DNA from: Dicyema japonicum
Taxonomy: Eukaryota; Dicyemida; Rhombozoa; Dicyemidae
DNA: 64,000 bases
Reading direction: 5' to 3'
Assembly: GCA_011109175.1 (NCBI GenBank)
Contig: RDEW01000022.1
Coordinates: 766,273 to 830,272, forward strand
The notes under the pieces are model-generated. The model did no database searches, was not told where the DNA came from, and saw only the letters and a program-made list of their open reading frames with translations. A program made the translations under genes and the position numbers. This document shows positions 22,560 to 33,600 of the stretch, piece by piece. How positions within the stretch are numbered: position 1 is the first letter of the stretch; each line of letters starts with the position of its first letter.

Positions 22560-23165
22560 TCCGATGTTTAGTGCTCCTCCATATTACCTATAGCTTTTTT
22601 CAATCCATGACGCTCCTCTTCCATCAAAATTTGGAGAGGAGTGAGTTTTATTCTCTATTTATTTCTAACGCGGATTGATAGAAGTGATCGGATTCAGAGT
22701 TGGAGAGAGTGATGAAACCGGACAAGTAATGGGGGAATAGCTGAGTAGATAAATTAGTTAAGGGGACCATTTTTTGCAGCGCATTCTTGTGACGGCTGAG
22801 CCCTAGAGTTTGGAAATGATTTAATGACGTAGAGTTTCGGAAGCCCCTTACCATAACGTTCTTCACATGTTGTGAAGAAGAAAGCAAGGGAAACAAAGTC
22901 TCTCCCATTATTCTTGGATATCTTTATAAAGGTTGATTTCTAACGTATCCTTTTGCCCGGTTAAAATTGTATATGAAGATTTTTTCCGTGGACACGGAAA
23001 TCGATTCAAAGCCAGTCAAGCACCCAGATCGTTTAGCTGTGACTGAAGTTCTGATTTTGTCAAATCCACATATCTGCTTCTGCTTGCAATAATTAAATCG
23101 TCAGCATGTTATAAGCATTGAATCAGACCCTCCAGGGCAGGGTAAGTCATTTAAGAATAAGTTAA
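22560..23165 (-). pseudogene. LINE family C, RT middle to 3' end
   Basis: Starting at 23165 the minus strand reads PALFNLFLNDLPCPGGSDSM, a damaged ADD block, then SSQHVKNVMVRGFRN and a C-terminal region ending near 22600. The arrangement equals the fuller copy at 58067-59740. Stops and frameshifts are present. Confidence 0.6.
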
Positions 23166-23369
23166 AAAGCGCTGGATTTTGGCCTTGATTTTAATCTGAA
23201 TTGAGCGCTGCTGGTTATTTGAGTGAATCTCGCTCGCCATCCTGAGAGGTAGTAAAGAAATTCGTTCAATGAGCCAGCTCTTTTATCTTTTTGTCTCTTG
23301 TTATAACCGATCCGATACGGTTCAGCAGAATTGGTGATCTTTCCTATGAGTTCTGATGTCGATTGGCTC

Positions 23370-24010
23370 AAAGATGAACTGTCCATTTCTTCTTTAGCGC
23401 CTCAGCCTTTTCCAAGGCAGAGCAGAGCCTGAGGTAGTAGCAGTCATAACAGGTTGGAGGGAGAGAGGCTGTCCACATAGGTGGCGCCCCAGGCGAGATA
23501 TCTGACACTTCCCATGGAAGAAAGTTGTTTCGTAAGACCTTTTGTTGTCTGGTACCAGTCCGAGAGGTTCCAACTGGATTGAGAATCCGAGCAACAACTC
23601 CGTTAATTGCACTGTGTCTTGGACTCCTTCCAACGCTCCTCTGACAGGAGAGAGCTTTAAAACAATTCGCGTCGACCGTTCCTCCACATCTACAGCGACG
23701 GGTCGCGCAAACATCCATTCCAAGGTGGACATAAACCTCAATTCTTGTGACATCGTCATCCAATAGTGTCACAAGTGAGCTTCATAGGAATGCTCTGAGC
23801 CATGCACCACGTTCACTCGTCGATGCAGAAGCCAAACGATATGACCTGCAGGCATTGAGCACACAATGGGAATTACCTCTCATGATAGCGAGTCTAATGT
23901 TCTGCAAGAGCCATTGTGTCATTCTAGTCTCGCCCTTCCTGAGCCAAACATGCCGTCCGATTAACCTGATAAATTTGAACGTACCCGGACCAATAACCGC
24001 AGGCATCTCA
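23370..24010 (-). pseudogene. LINE family B C-terminal pieces in unusual order
   Basis: Read right to left, 24006-23830 encodes the extreme C-terminus of family B (GPGTFKFIRLIGRHVW, NIRLAIMRGNSHCVLNAC). It is followed, in the same frame, by the earlier block RLASASTSERGAWLRAF, then LLDDDVTRIEV, CRCGGTVDANCFKALSCQR and RHSAINGVV (to 23600). So the end of one copy is fused directly to the finger region of another. Confidence 0.6.
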
Positions 24011-24169
24011 ACTGAGATCTACTGGAAAGCGAACCAGTCATCAATGTCGTGATAATTCCTTCTTTCAAGTCTTCAGCAGTACGCTGCGCTCCCAATGACC
24101 TTGAATTTATAATTTTTATTTTTTGAAAAAAATCGAACAACAAAATTAGATTTAGAGGACCGCAGGCTA

Positions 24170-24540
24170 TTCCCTCTTAGGAATGGAAATCTTTTCAAAT
24201 ATCCAACAACATCCGAGATTCCCTGAGCATTAGTTTGACAAAGCAAGGCTTGAAGTGAAATTCTTCCATCATCCGAGTTATAGTTTCTCTCTGAGAGAGA
24301 TTTGATGCAAAGATGAAAGGATCGGCTTTAAAGTTTCTTCTAATGAGGATTGAGGCGAGGTTAAATGTGGACCAGAGAAATTCAGGAGACAAGTGAGGGT
24401 GACAGTGGGAGATAGACGGCCTTCCGTATGAATGACTGCGATCCACCTTCCAATGTCTAGCTTACTGGGAATTGATTGAGTGAAGAGTGACCCAAGTGAG
24501 AAGTCTAGGCCCTTCAAGAGAAGACATATTAAAGAATATC
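24170..24540 (-). other. Unrecognised minus-strand frames
   Basis: Two overlapping frames (24195-24446, 24278-24517) look weakly coding, with ADPFIFASNLSQRETITRMM, but match no family I know. It lies just downstream of the endonuclease IV remnant and could be decayed gene or LINE. Confidence 0.25.
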
Positions 24541-24904
24541 ATTAATGTCAAATGTGACTACTTTAAATTAACGAGACTGCTTAGATAGATTTTTGTGTAT
24601 TCGACAGTTCTTCAATTCAAAACGTTAAGTTATTCTTTCATCCGTACTCATGAGAATAAATGCGACGAGGTTCACCCCCATTAAGTAATGTAGAGATTCC
24701 GTGAGGTAGATTTAACTGAGAAACTCAAAGTTGTGATGGTATCATGTTTCTATTGCACCGTCATCCTTTCAAGAAATATACAACCTCTTGTACACAAATA
24801 TAAGAATTTTTGGGAGAGGTTGTTCTTGGTAATAATCTGGTTACCGCTCAATGAGCCAGCTCTTTTATCAACTTAATGATTGTCGAAATTTCAATAAAAA
24901 TGGG

Positions 24905-25790
24905 AGATTAGAAAAATTTACAAGAATCAAATTTCTGAATGAGATCGGTGATAATCTAATTTCCTGTGAGTAGTCATCAAACCGGTCTTTCAACGACGTC
25001 TCCAATATCATGGGAACATGAGCAAATCTTCCATCATTCAGTAGCATTTCAAACCCACTAATCCCTATCTTTCCATACCCAATTTTCTCATGACGGTCAA
25101 CACGGGAGTTCAGTCCTTCTGAAATAGAAAATAATCAACAACGCTTAGAATCGTTCAAATGGAAATCCTTCAGTAATCCAAGTTCCAGAACTATGTCAAA
25201 CTCATCCATGGTTTTGTGGTACCAAGAATCCGTAAAAATAACGTACCCTTATCCTTAGAACAAAGTAAATCAGCAGCAAATGCATGACAGGTATCAAAAC
25301 AGATTCCAATCTTAGTCTTGTCCTCAATCTGATCAACAATCGCTTTCAACTCGTTAAAGGTTTTTCTGATAGAAGATGCATGACAGGCAGAGTTCTCCAA
25401 CAGAACAATAACATCTTCGACCTCTCTTATTGCCAAGTTCACACATTCGGCAATCTTCTTCACAGATTCTTCACAACTCGAAATATTTAGCGTAGATCCT
25501 AAAGTCTCAATAAAGATAACCAGGGTGGAAGTTGTACATCTTAATTCATAGTTTGTTAAATATTCTGAGCTCCTCAACAAGACAGGTTTTACTTTTTTCA
25601 AAGACTTCGGGTTTTGGGGACCCGCAGTTCATCAGAAGTGAACCACGAGGAACCATTTTATCCAATTTAAAGCCTTTCTCCTGAAATTATGTAAATCCTT
25701 TACTTTGCAGAAGGACTTGAAATTCTCGGCATCCTTGTCCGAAAAGACCTTTGAGGACCAAAACTTTGACTTTAGAGAACTTTGAAAATA
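24905..25790 (-). pseudogene. apn-1: Apurinic endonuclease IV (APN1 family), 5'-truncated and interrupted
   Basis: Conserved blocks run in order: SKFWSSKVFSDKDAENF, MVPRGSLLMNCGSPKPEVFEKS, YNFHPGSTLN, VIVLLENSACHASSI, IGICFDTCHAFAA, LLKDFHLNDSKQ, SRVDRHEKIGYGKIG and HVPMILETSLKD. The metal-binding His/Asp/Glu residues of the family are present in these blocks. Introns are 25681-25703, 25499-25520 and 25119-25142, plus a 23-nt gap 25224-25246 lacking AG. A TGA at 25546-25548 replaces the Gly before IKMYNFHPG. About the first 60 residues, including the HVS-GG box, are absent because the KRR1 frame begins there in the opposite direction. The enzyme would cut DNA at abasic sites in base-excision repair; this copy is probably dead unless the stop is a sequence error. 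Confidence 0.75.
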
Positions 25791-25799
25791 TTTCAAATT

Positions 25800-26420
<621 letters not shown>

Positions 26421-26439
26421 TTGATTTTGATTTTAGTGA

Positions 26440-26745
26440 AGTGGTGGAAGTAGTGAAGTGGTGCCACTGGTGCTACTTTCAGGGGATGTGGAGGTGGTGC
26501 CACTGGTGCTACTTTCATGTTCTCTTCATGTTCTCAAGTCGAAGGAGTTTCAAGGCGAAGATCCGCATTACAAGGGCCATATTAAAAGACGAAGGAACCT
26601 ATTGCACTGCAAGGGAGTCTCCTCAAGCCGAAGAAACGTATTACAAGTCGAATGAACCTATTCTACAAGACGAAGGAATATATTACAAGGTTGAGAAACA
26701 TACTACGGGCCGAATAGAGACATTCTACAAAAACGAAGGAACCTT
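26440..26745. repeat. Tandem repeats: 24-base unit and a degenerate GACGAAGGAA minisatellite
   Basis: GTGGTGCCACTGGTGCTACT occurs at about 26458 and 26491. From 26565 to 26745 a degenerate unit of roughly 30-36 bases, centred on ACAAG-x-CGAAGGAACCTATT, repeats five or six times. Both arrays keep an open plus frame, but no known protein results. Confidence 0.5.
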
Positions 26746-26769
26746 TTGGGGGACGCAGTAGCCAAAGGG

Positions 26770-27040
26770 TCAAAACTCCGGATATTTTCCAAGTTGGACC
26801 TAGTACCCACACCAATTGATCCTTACATTTGTATCCGGGTCTACACGGGACTTTGTTATCCAGGCCATTGATCCCTACAGGACCTGGGACTACTGTGGAT
26901 GTCATACTGGAGTTGGGACTTACAGGGGGTACCCACACCAATTGTTTCCTACATTCGAATTGGGATCTACATGGGACTTTGTTAACCACATCATCGGTCC
27001 CTGCAGGACGGTTTGGGACCACCGTGGAATAACATACTGG
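26770..27040 (-). CDS. Cys-rich tandem-repeat coding segment
   Basis: The minus strand encodes two copies of a repeat of about 42 residues: VNKVPCRSQFECRKQLVWV and DNKVPCRPGYKCKDQLVWV, separated by a Val/Pro linker ending in TVVPGPVG. Each carries two Cys spaced by six residues. The DNA unit is about 126-128 bases. A one-base difference upstream (near 27020) breaks the frame of a third partial unit. No start or signal peptide was located. It might be part of a secreted or surface protein; I do not recognise the family. Confidence 0.4.
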
Positions 27041-27623
27041 GGAAAGGACCTACAAAGGGAGAACTAACTGGAGATGGGCGTACTGGCTTTGTACCTAGAA
27101 CGTTCTGGAGATAAATTAGTAATTGGATGAATAGCAAGGATAAGTGGTACCCGGATGAACAGTCCAGGCCTACTGGCGGACTGGTAGTTACCTATTCCAT
27201 AACTTGTTGTTTTAATTCATTTTCATTTATTGTTGTTCTTGGGTCCTATAAAATTGGTTGCCATAATTTTTTAGTTTATGGGTTATTCTACCTGGGCTCG
27301 TGACATATTACTAAAGTGGTTGCTCTTTTCTACTGACATTAATGCCTATAACCACATGATTGGGATTGGAACCCATTTATTTGTACAAATTCTCTGATCT
27401 CATTTGACGCCAACTAGGTTATTAATTTGTATAGCATTGGAATACAGGTCTATGCTTACTGGGCGTTTACTTTAGGAATATGTGATTCATGCGCAACGCT
27501 TATGGGTTGGAGATATACCTAAGAATCATGTCTATTCAAAATGACCTCCAATTAATTTTTCAAGTTTTAGACAAGTTCATCAATAAACATCACGAGATTT
27601 TGGTGTCCAGACATTTGGCCAAC

Positions 27624-28708
27624 AGGACATTTAGCCGACAGACTGTTGGCTTACAGGAAATTTAGCACAAATAACTAAGAAATATGCCATACTTTTTATT
27701 AGCACATTGTTTTAAAATTCAGAGATAAAATTCAAAATAAAAACATCAAATAAATGAGTTAAAAAGTTACATCAATACTCATTGTTCTGTAGGTAAAACA
27801 GTTAAGATTTACTTAAAGGTTATGAGAAAGCGCACTCAAAAATTCTACTGGAGTGTATTCATCATATTTTTAAATAATGCTGTTTATCCTATTGTTCACA
27901 TCTGGTACTTTTTCTTTACTTGTCTTATTGTTATAATCTATGGTAAATGATAGTGGATTCAATTGTGGCTTTTTCTCTTTCAGTGTTGAAAATATTTGTT
28001 CATACATTTTTTGATATTTTTCTCGAGCGATAGCGTACACTAATGGAACCGTACATATTGTACATAATGTAACATGTATAGTGTATAACTGAAACCCTAT
28101 TGGAGCTGAATCAAAAGTACGATCACATAACCAATGTTCTTTCATAGACATAAGATCAAGGTTTTTTGCTGTTGTTAATATAAACAATTTATCACTGTCT
28201 TGTAGCACAAAATCATCTCTGAGAGTACTTTTAAGTTCATCAGTTAGAACATTACCGTCTTGTATTTGATCTGTACGCTGTCGTCGAACAGTACGTGCAA
28301 TGGTTTTTTGGTAGCGCACAAGCAGGAGCAGTAGGGTATGTGCTTAAACAATTTTGGATAACTGTGGATGTAGTTTCTTCAGAATCTCTCGCTCTCTTCT
28401 TTATCGTATTGACGGTTTTCAGCGAATGTAAACGTCCTGCATTTGGTGGATGTTCGTGTGGTGTCTTAGTTCCATTATGTTCTTCGTTTACAGTTCTTAC
28501 TCTGCCTTTGCATTTTCCTTTCAGCTTACATCTCCAATATATGACATTCTCTCTCTGTCTATCCATAATGTACGGATAGCCATCATTTAGAATTTTTCTC
28601 TTTCCACGAGTGGTTTGTGTAAATTCCATTTTTACCGTTATTTCTTGATCATTTATGCTTAATTGAATTGTCGGCTATTGTCGGCTACGTCTGTCAGCCA
28701 AATGTCCT
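27624..28708 (-). mobile_element. Mutator-like (MULE) transposon with TIRs
   Basis: AGGACATTTAGCCGACAGAC at 27624-27643 and the reverse complement of 28689-28708 agree at 18 of 20 positions. They enclose a FLYWCH plus MULE transposase reading on the minus strand. At about 1.1 kb the element is shorter than autonomous MULEs. Confidence 0.65.
27870..28629 (-). pseudogene. MULE transposase with N-terminal FLYWCH zinc finger
   Basis: The first part (28629-28300) reads GKRKILNDGYPYIMDRQREN, YWRCKLKGKCKGRVRT and THEHPPN-like His motif, a FLYWCH finger. After a frame change at about 28300 it continues with TVRRQRTDQ, LTTAKNLDLMSMKEHWLCDR, TFDSAPIGFQLYTIH and VPLVYAIAREKYQ, the MULE DDE core start. 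The C-terminal part with the final acidic residue is missing, so it is inactive. Confidence 0.7.
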
Positions 28709-28746
28709 AGTACCCGAGATTTTAGCAAAACGACATCATTAAATAA

Positions 28747-29035
28747 AAAAGTCATCTTTTTAAATATTACAAAAATTGATTTAAACGGGTCCCATGGGTA
28801 AGTGGAACATTTTACCAAGGACTTCGACATCTTTAGGTAAAAAAGTTATCTTTTTAAAATCTTATTAAAATTGATTTAAGAGGTGCTCGATCGTACTTGT
28901 CTTGGATCTGTAAAAATCACTTTTGTGTGATGAATTTCACCTAAAGATGTCGAGGACCTTGTTAAAATGTTCTACATACCAATTAAATCAATTTTTATAA
29001 GATTTAAAAAAGATGACTTTTTTCACCTAAAATGT
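28747..29035. repeat. Long inverted repeat with an internal tandem copy
   Basis: A block beginning AAAAAAGTCATCTTTTTAAA and containing ACTTCGACATCTTTAGGT (28747-28846) recurs in reverse at about 28935-29035. Part of it is repeated again at 28847-28890. The arms are about 100 bases and could fold into a long hairpin. No coding content. Confidence 0.6.
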
Positions 29036-29159
29036 CAATCACATTGTAAAATATCTCTAAGAACATTGCTCGAATGCTCATGGAGACCATTACACCTTGA
29101 TAAAGAAATTAAATTTTCTATCAACTCCCTTAGGTTTTCAATTTCAGAAGTCTGACCAT

Positions 29160-29460
29160 GGTATTAGTTAGCGTACTATGGACCCCGTCCATAACACATA
29201 ACGGTTACTCTGCCAGATTATATGTGGAATAGTCTCCTCATGAGTGCAGGCTTTTCACATAATCAAGTATGGTATTCCTTCCACTACTGCACATCATGGA
29301 GACTGACCTGCAGCTGGGGATTATAAAGTCTACTACAACAGGGCTACAAAAAAAATAGGTTCCCATGGTTGACCTGAACCCCGTAACCGCGGAATCAGCC
29401 AAATCTTACGGCTTGTTTAAAATCAAAGCAAAATAGTTTATAAATCAAAAAATTATAGAA
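29160..29460. other. Intergenic, nothing recognised
   Basis: No frame or repeat seen downstream of the Pellino gene. Confidence 0.35.
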
Positions 29461-29466
29461 ATACTT

Positions 29467-30274
29467 TTATATACGGTTGATCACCAGTAGGAGTCCACAA
29501 AAAGGACAAACACTCCTACGGAAACTAGGAATCACAATTTCACTCCAAAATCTAAGTCCCAAAACAAGCCAACTGTGCAGTAGCCTTTGTGGTTAGATGG
29601 GTGCAGGCCGTAAAGATGTGATCCAAAGGGGTATCATCAACATAAAAGGAGTCAGTCAATCCAACCGGAAACTGAGTGTTAAGGGACTTTAGAATTGACC
29701 TCGACTACTATCACCTGAAAAAAATACTGGAATGCAGGCGAAGGCATTCCGAAAAACAAAGGCAGCTCCACATAGGTCGATGATGCATCCGTCGTGGAGA
29801 AGGTACTCCACATTAACGGATATCTCATCCCATTTCTCGTCACTAAGCACGTGAACTTTATTGGTAGTGAATCCTGACTCTGAGACAGTCAAAGTTTTGA
29901 ACTCATTGAATCCCCCAGCCAGAATTTTGAATGCATGTGGAGCATCTCGAGACACAATGATTCGACATGCAAACCGAGATACTCTGCCATCAGAAAGAAC
30001 AATATCGTTGTTGAGGGAGTTCCTTCCAATTTGAAAAATATCTGTGGAGTCGTCTTCACAGTATAAAAGTTTATTTTTTCCAATATTAATGACATAGCTT
30101 CCATTTTTGGCCTGTTTGACTCCATTGGGGACATTTCTGCGGCAAAGAACATGTCTAGCACATTCTTCTCCGTTGAAACTAACACTAAATTGCTAAATTA
30201 AACCCAATTTGGAAAAGTTGTCCATATATAACATCAGGGAATCTTTTGAACTTCCTCTTCGTACGAATTGGCAT
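29467..30274 (-). CDS. PELI: Pellino-like E3 ligase with FHA domain and shortened RING
   Basis: Four exons (introns 30179-30203, 29705-29727, 29552-29573; 25, 23 and 22 nt) give 245 residues. The N-terminus has YGQLFQIGFNGEE and NVPNGVKQAK. The FHA core has STDIFQIGRNSLNNDIVL, RVSRFACRIIVSRDAPH and ILAGGF; then LLHDGCIIDLCGAAFVF, all as in Pellino. FPVGLTD is followed directly by SFYVDDTPLDHIFTACTH, so about 60 residues that normally hold the first zinc ligands (the CGH and CPMC boxes) are absent. The last box is FWSEIVIPSFRRSVCPFCG. The final residues may be frameshifted, since another frame gives TGDQPYIKVFL. Pellino binds phospho-proteins in Toll/IL-1 signalling and adds ubiquitin; here ligase activity is doubtful. 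Confidence 0.82.
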
Positions 30275-30404
30275 ATTTAGGTTACAATTGATCACTTGGG
30301 ATGAAAAAATGATTAAAACATTTATTTGTTTATCAACAAATAATTTATATTCAATATTTTATAAATAATTTTTTGAAGGCTATCAGAGTCAGCATTTTCT
30401 ACAA

Positions 30405-30545
30405 TCACAGTGTAACCCCGGTTTGGGGCACTTTGTGCCCCGAAAATAGGGGTTATTTTTTCCATTCTAAAATCTTTTATTTTAAACTATGTAAATGTAA
30501 AAAAGGTAAGAGATTTGATTTTATGATTAATAATATGTCACAGGC
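30405..30545 (+). mobile_element. Tigger/pogo transposon terminal fragment
   Basis: CAGTGTAACCCCGGTTTGGG (30407) followed by a GC-rich palindrome (GGGGCAC/GTGCCCC) and TTTTCCATTCTAAAATCTTT matches 41585-41705, the end of the Tigger-like element, over about 120 bases. No transposase here. Confidence 0.55.
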
Positions 30546-30567
30546 GCTACGCGTTACACTAATGGAC

Positions 30568-30614
30568 TTTGAAAAAAATCAAAAAAAAAAATTTTTTTTT
30601 TGATTTTTTTCAAA
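30568..30614. repeat. Perfect AT palindrome, about 23-bp arms
   Basis: TTTGAAAAAAATC then a run of A is mirrored exactly by a run of T then GATTTTTTTCAAA. It lies at the junction between the Tigger end and the start of a LINE family B copy. Confidence 0.7.
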
Positions 30615-30619
30615 AGGCG

Positions 30620-33600
30620 TGGAGATTTGTTGTTTGTTGTCGTCGTAATATATACAGTTCTCTCTCCTATTATCTATTCATGTCTGTTTTTTATGATGTA
30701 CTACACGAAGAACACCTCATGCAAAGGGTGCAGAGTATCCAATTCTCGCAAGTGCGGGATTCGATGTCTGTATGTGTTGGTTTACTACCACATAGGTTGT
30801 GAAAACTATCCAAGAAAATTGCTCGATCACTTCCCTCGTGGTCGTGCCAGTCTGGAACTCACTAAAATTGAACCTCTTGATCATTTTGTGTCGTCATCAT
30901 CTGTATCAGATATTCTGGAAGCCATGTCTCCGGAGGATTTTCTGGTTTTATTATCAAAACACGCGACAAAGGAAGATTATCCCTGTCAGGATCCCCAAGG
31001 CTTCCCGGATCTCAATTGCTTCTGCCCTTTCTTCTTTCATTGAGGAAAGCTGTGTCCAATGGCTCGAAAAAGGATTGGATGGTTCTTTTCTCTTTCCCTG
31101 TCCTGGCTATGGGGTTAGAGCGTAAGCCTGCCCCATCTTCTCGGAAACCCTCTCTTTCCCATGTCCTGAAGAAGCGCGTGAGTGACCTGTTCGTCCAGAA
31201 CAATCTATGCATGATATTTCCACTTCAGCCATTTACAACGCTCTTTGTTCTTTCCGAAGAAGTAGCAGTGGAGGAGTTGACGGTCTCAAACCTGGCCATC
31301 TGTCAGACTTGGTGTCCCATTCTGTCGGTAGGCCTGGATCGCTACTCTTGGAGCGAACCCGGGATCTCGTAGCTCGCATGCTTTCCGGAAACGTTTCCGA
31401 TTTTGGTCGGAATCTCCTCTTTTCGGCGAATCTAACGGGCCTTGGAAAGAAAGATGGTGGTATTCGCCCCATTGCAATTGGAAACGTATTTCGACGTTTA
31501 TCCGCAAAAATGGCTTGTCGTTTTGTTATCTCCCGAATTTCAGCCGAATTTTGTCCTTCGCAGCTTGGTGTCGGAATCAATGGCGGCTGTGAAGCTGGGA
31601 TCCACGCAGTGAGAGAATTTGTGTCACAATCAGCTGAATTGAATGTTGAGGACAGAGTTTTATTCAAATTGGACCTCCGGAATGCCTTCAATTCAGTCAG
31701 AAGGGACACCGTCCTTGATACCTGTAGGAGGATTCCTCAGATTTATCCCTTTGTATATCTCGCGTATTCGGATCCATCCCCTCTTGTTTTTGGCAGTGAA
31801 TTATTTCGTCCGGATCCGGAGTTCAACAGGGGGACCCACTCGGTCCTCTTCTATTTTCCTTGTCTATCGACCATATTGCCCAGGACCGTTGCACTCCACT
31901 GAACGTCTGGTATCTGGACGATTGTATTCTCGGTGGAAGTCCCGATGATATTCTCTCCAAAGTTGCGTCGATCAGAAGTTTGTGTGGAAAAATCGGTCTG
32001 GAATTTAACAATGAAAAGTGCGAAGCAATTAATCTGAATTTGAGTTCCGATTCATTCTACCTTTTTCATAGAAAACTCTGCGAAATCATCCCAGGGGTTA
32101 GGGAGACTCATATTGATTCTCTCGACTTCCTTGGGTGTGGGATTTTGGTAAACCGGGTGAGGGAGTTATTGGAAGGCAAGAGGACTAATTTACGTCAATA
32201 TGCCGACAGGATGAGTTTTTTGGATTGTCATGTCGCCTTTTTTATGCTGAAGAATTGTCTCCTTCTCCCAAAACTCCTTTTTATTCTACGGGGATCCCCA
32301 TGCTACGCCGAAAAAGACCTTCTATCGTTAATTGATATGGATATCCGGTCAACGATGGGGTCCATTCTTAATGTTCGTTTTTGATGATTTCGGATGGTTA
32401 CAGGCCTCACTCCCTGTAGCCTGCGGTGGTTTGGGTCTTTCTCTTCCTTCGGACGTTGCTTTGGGCGCCTATTTATCTTCGTTCGGCTCGTCAAGGCGTT
32501 TAGTGGATACGGTCCTTCACTCTACTTCCGGACTAAACGTACCGCTGACGCCGTCGGGAGCCTGGGATGAATGGATGAATTTGTACCTGAATGCTCCGGT
32601 CAATTGTGATAAGCAAAAGTCCTATTTGTTTTGTGTCTTCGAAAAGAAAGAAAGAATCCCTTGAAAAGACGGAAGATATAAGAAGGCTTGCTTGCCTCAA
32701 AACAGCCAGTTGTCACTCGACGGGGGCCTGGATGAACGCTTTTCCATCTGCCGAAATTGGAAACCTGTTGGATGATGAGGCTTTGAGAATAGCTACCTCG
32801 CTTCGTCTTGGTCTTAAATTGTGTGCCGAAAGAAAATGCCGCTGTGGACGTTGGATCGATCCTTTTGGTTATCATCCCTTGTCATGCAAGATGAGTGCGG
32901 GTCGTTTCCCCAGGCACTCCTGCTTTATTATTATTATTATTATTAAAGCACTTTCACGAAAGCCATAATGATTATAGCCCCGCATGTGCAACACTCAAAA
33001 AAACAATATTTATAGTTAGTCTTTTCCATCTTCCTCTGTCGAATGCGAGTGATCTCAATTCGTCCAGGTCGTCTCCCGTCTTTAAATTTTTTTCTCACAC
33101 GATTTAAGTCTTTGTTTAGGGCTGTCGGAAGTGTCGATCTAGGTCGTCCGCGGAAGGGTTTTTTCGCATCTGTCAAAGTAATCTTCCATCGCTTTGTTAG
33201 CGGGTGCGTTCCGGGTTCATTCTTAGTACATGCCCAAATAGCCTCCACCGGGCATCTATCACATCCTTGCTGATGTAAGAACACATACACTTGTTGTAGA
33301 TACAGTGGTTGATATTCTACGTGGCCACTCCATTCCGAGTAAGCTTCTTAGTTGCCTTCCTGCCTTAACATGACATTAAAGAATTCCCTTGCCTCTGCTG
33401 GACACCATTGCCTGTTAGAACCTGCTGGTCTTTCTCGAAACGATGGAAAACGCCCTGATGGGATGACGACTTTTCCATTCGCCAACGGACGAAACCTGAT
33501 CTGGGACGCGACGTGTGTTGATACTTATTCCCCGTCTAATTTGGTTGCTCTGCTTCAGACCCAGGACATGCTTCGAAGCAGGCCGAGGAACGAAAGAGGA

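Noticed and set aside
26441-26761. 106-codon plus-strand frame over the minisatellite as a protein gene
   Set aside because: Open only because the repeat unit lacks stops; no start context or family.
32924-32943. Independent (TTA)n microsatellite
   Set aside because: It is the 3' tail of the inserted LINE A in reverse orientation.
32935-33290. 115-codon minus-strand frame as a host gene
   Set aside because: It aligns with the other LINE A C-termini (57541-57905, 61610-61840).
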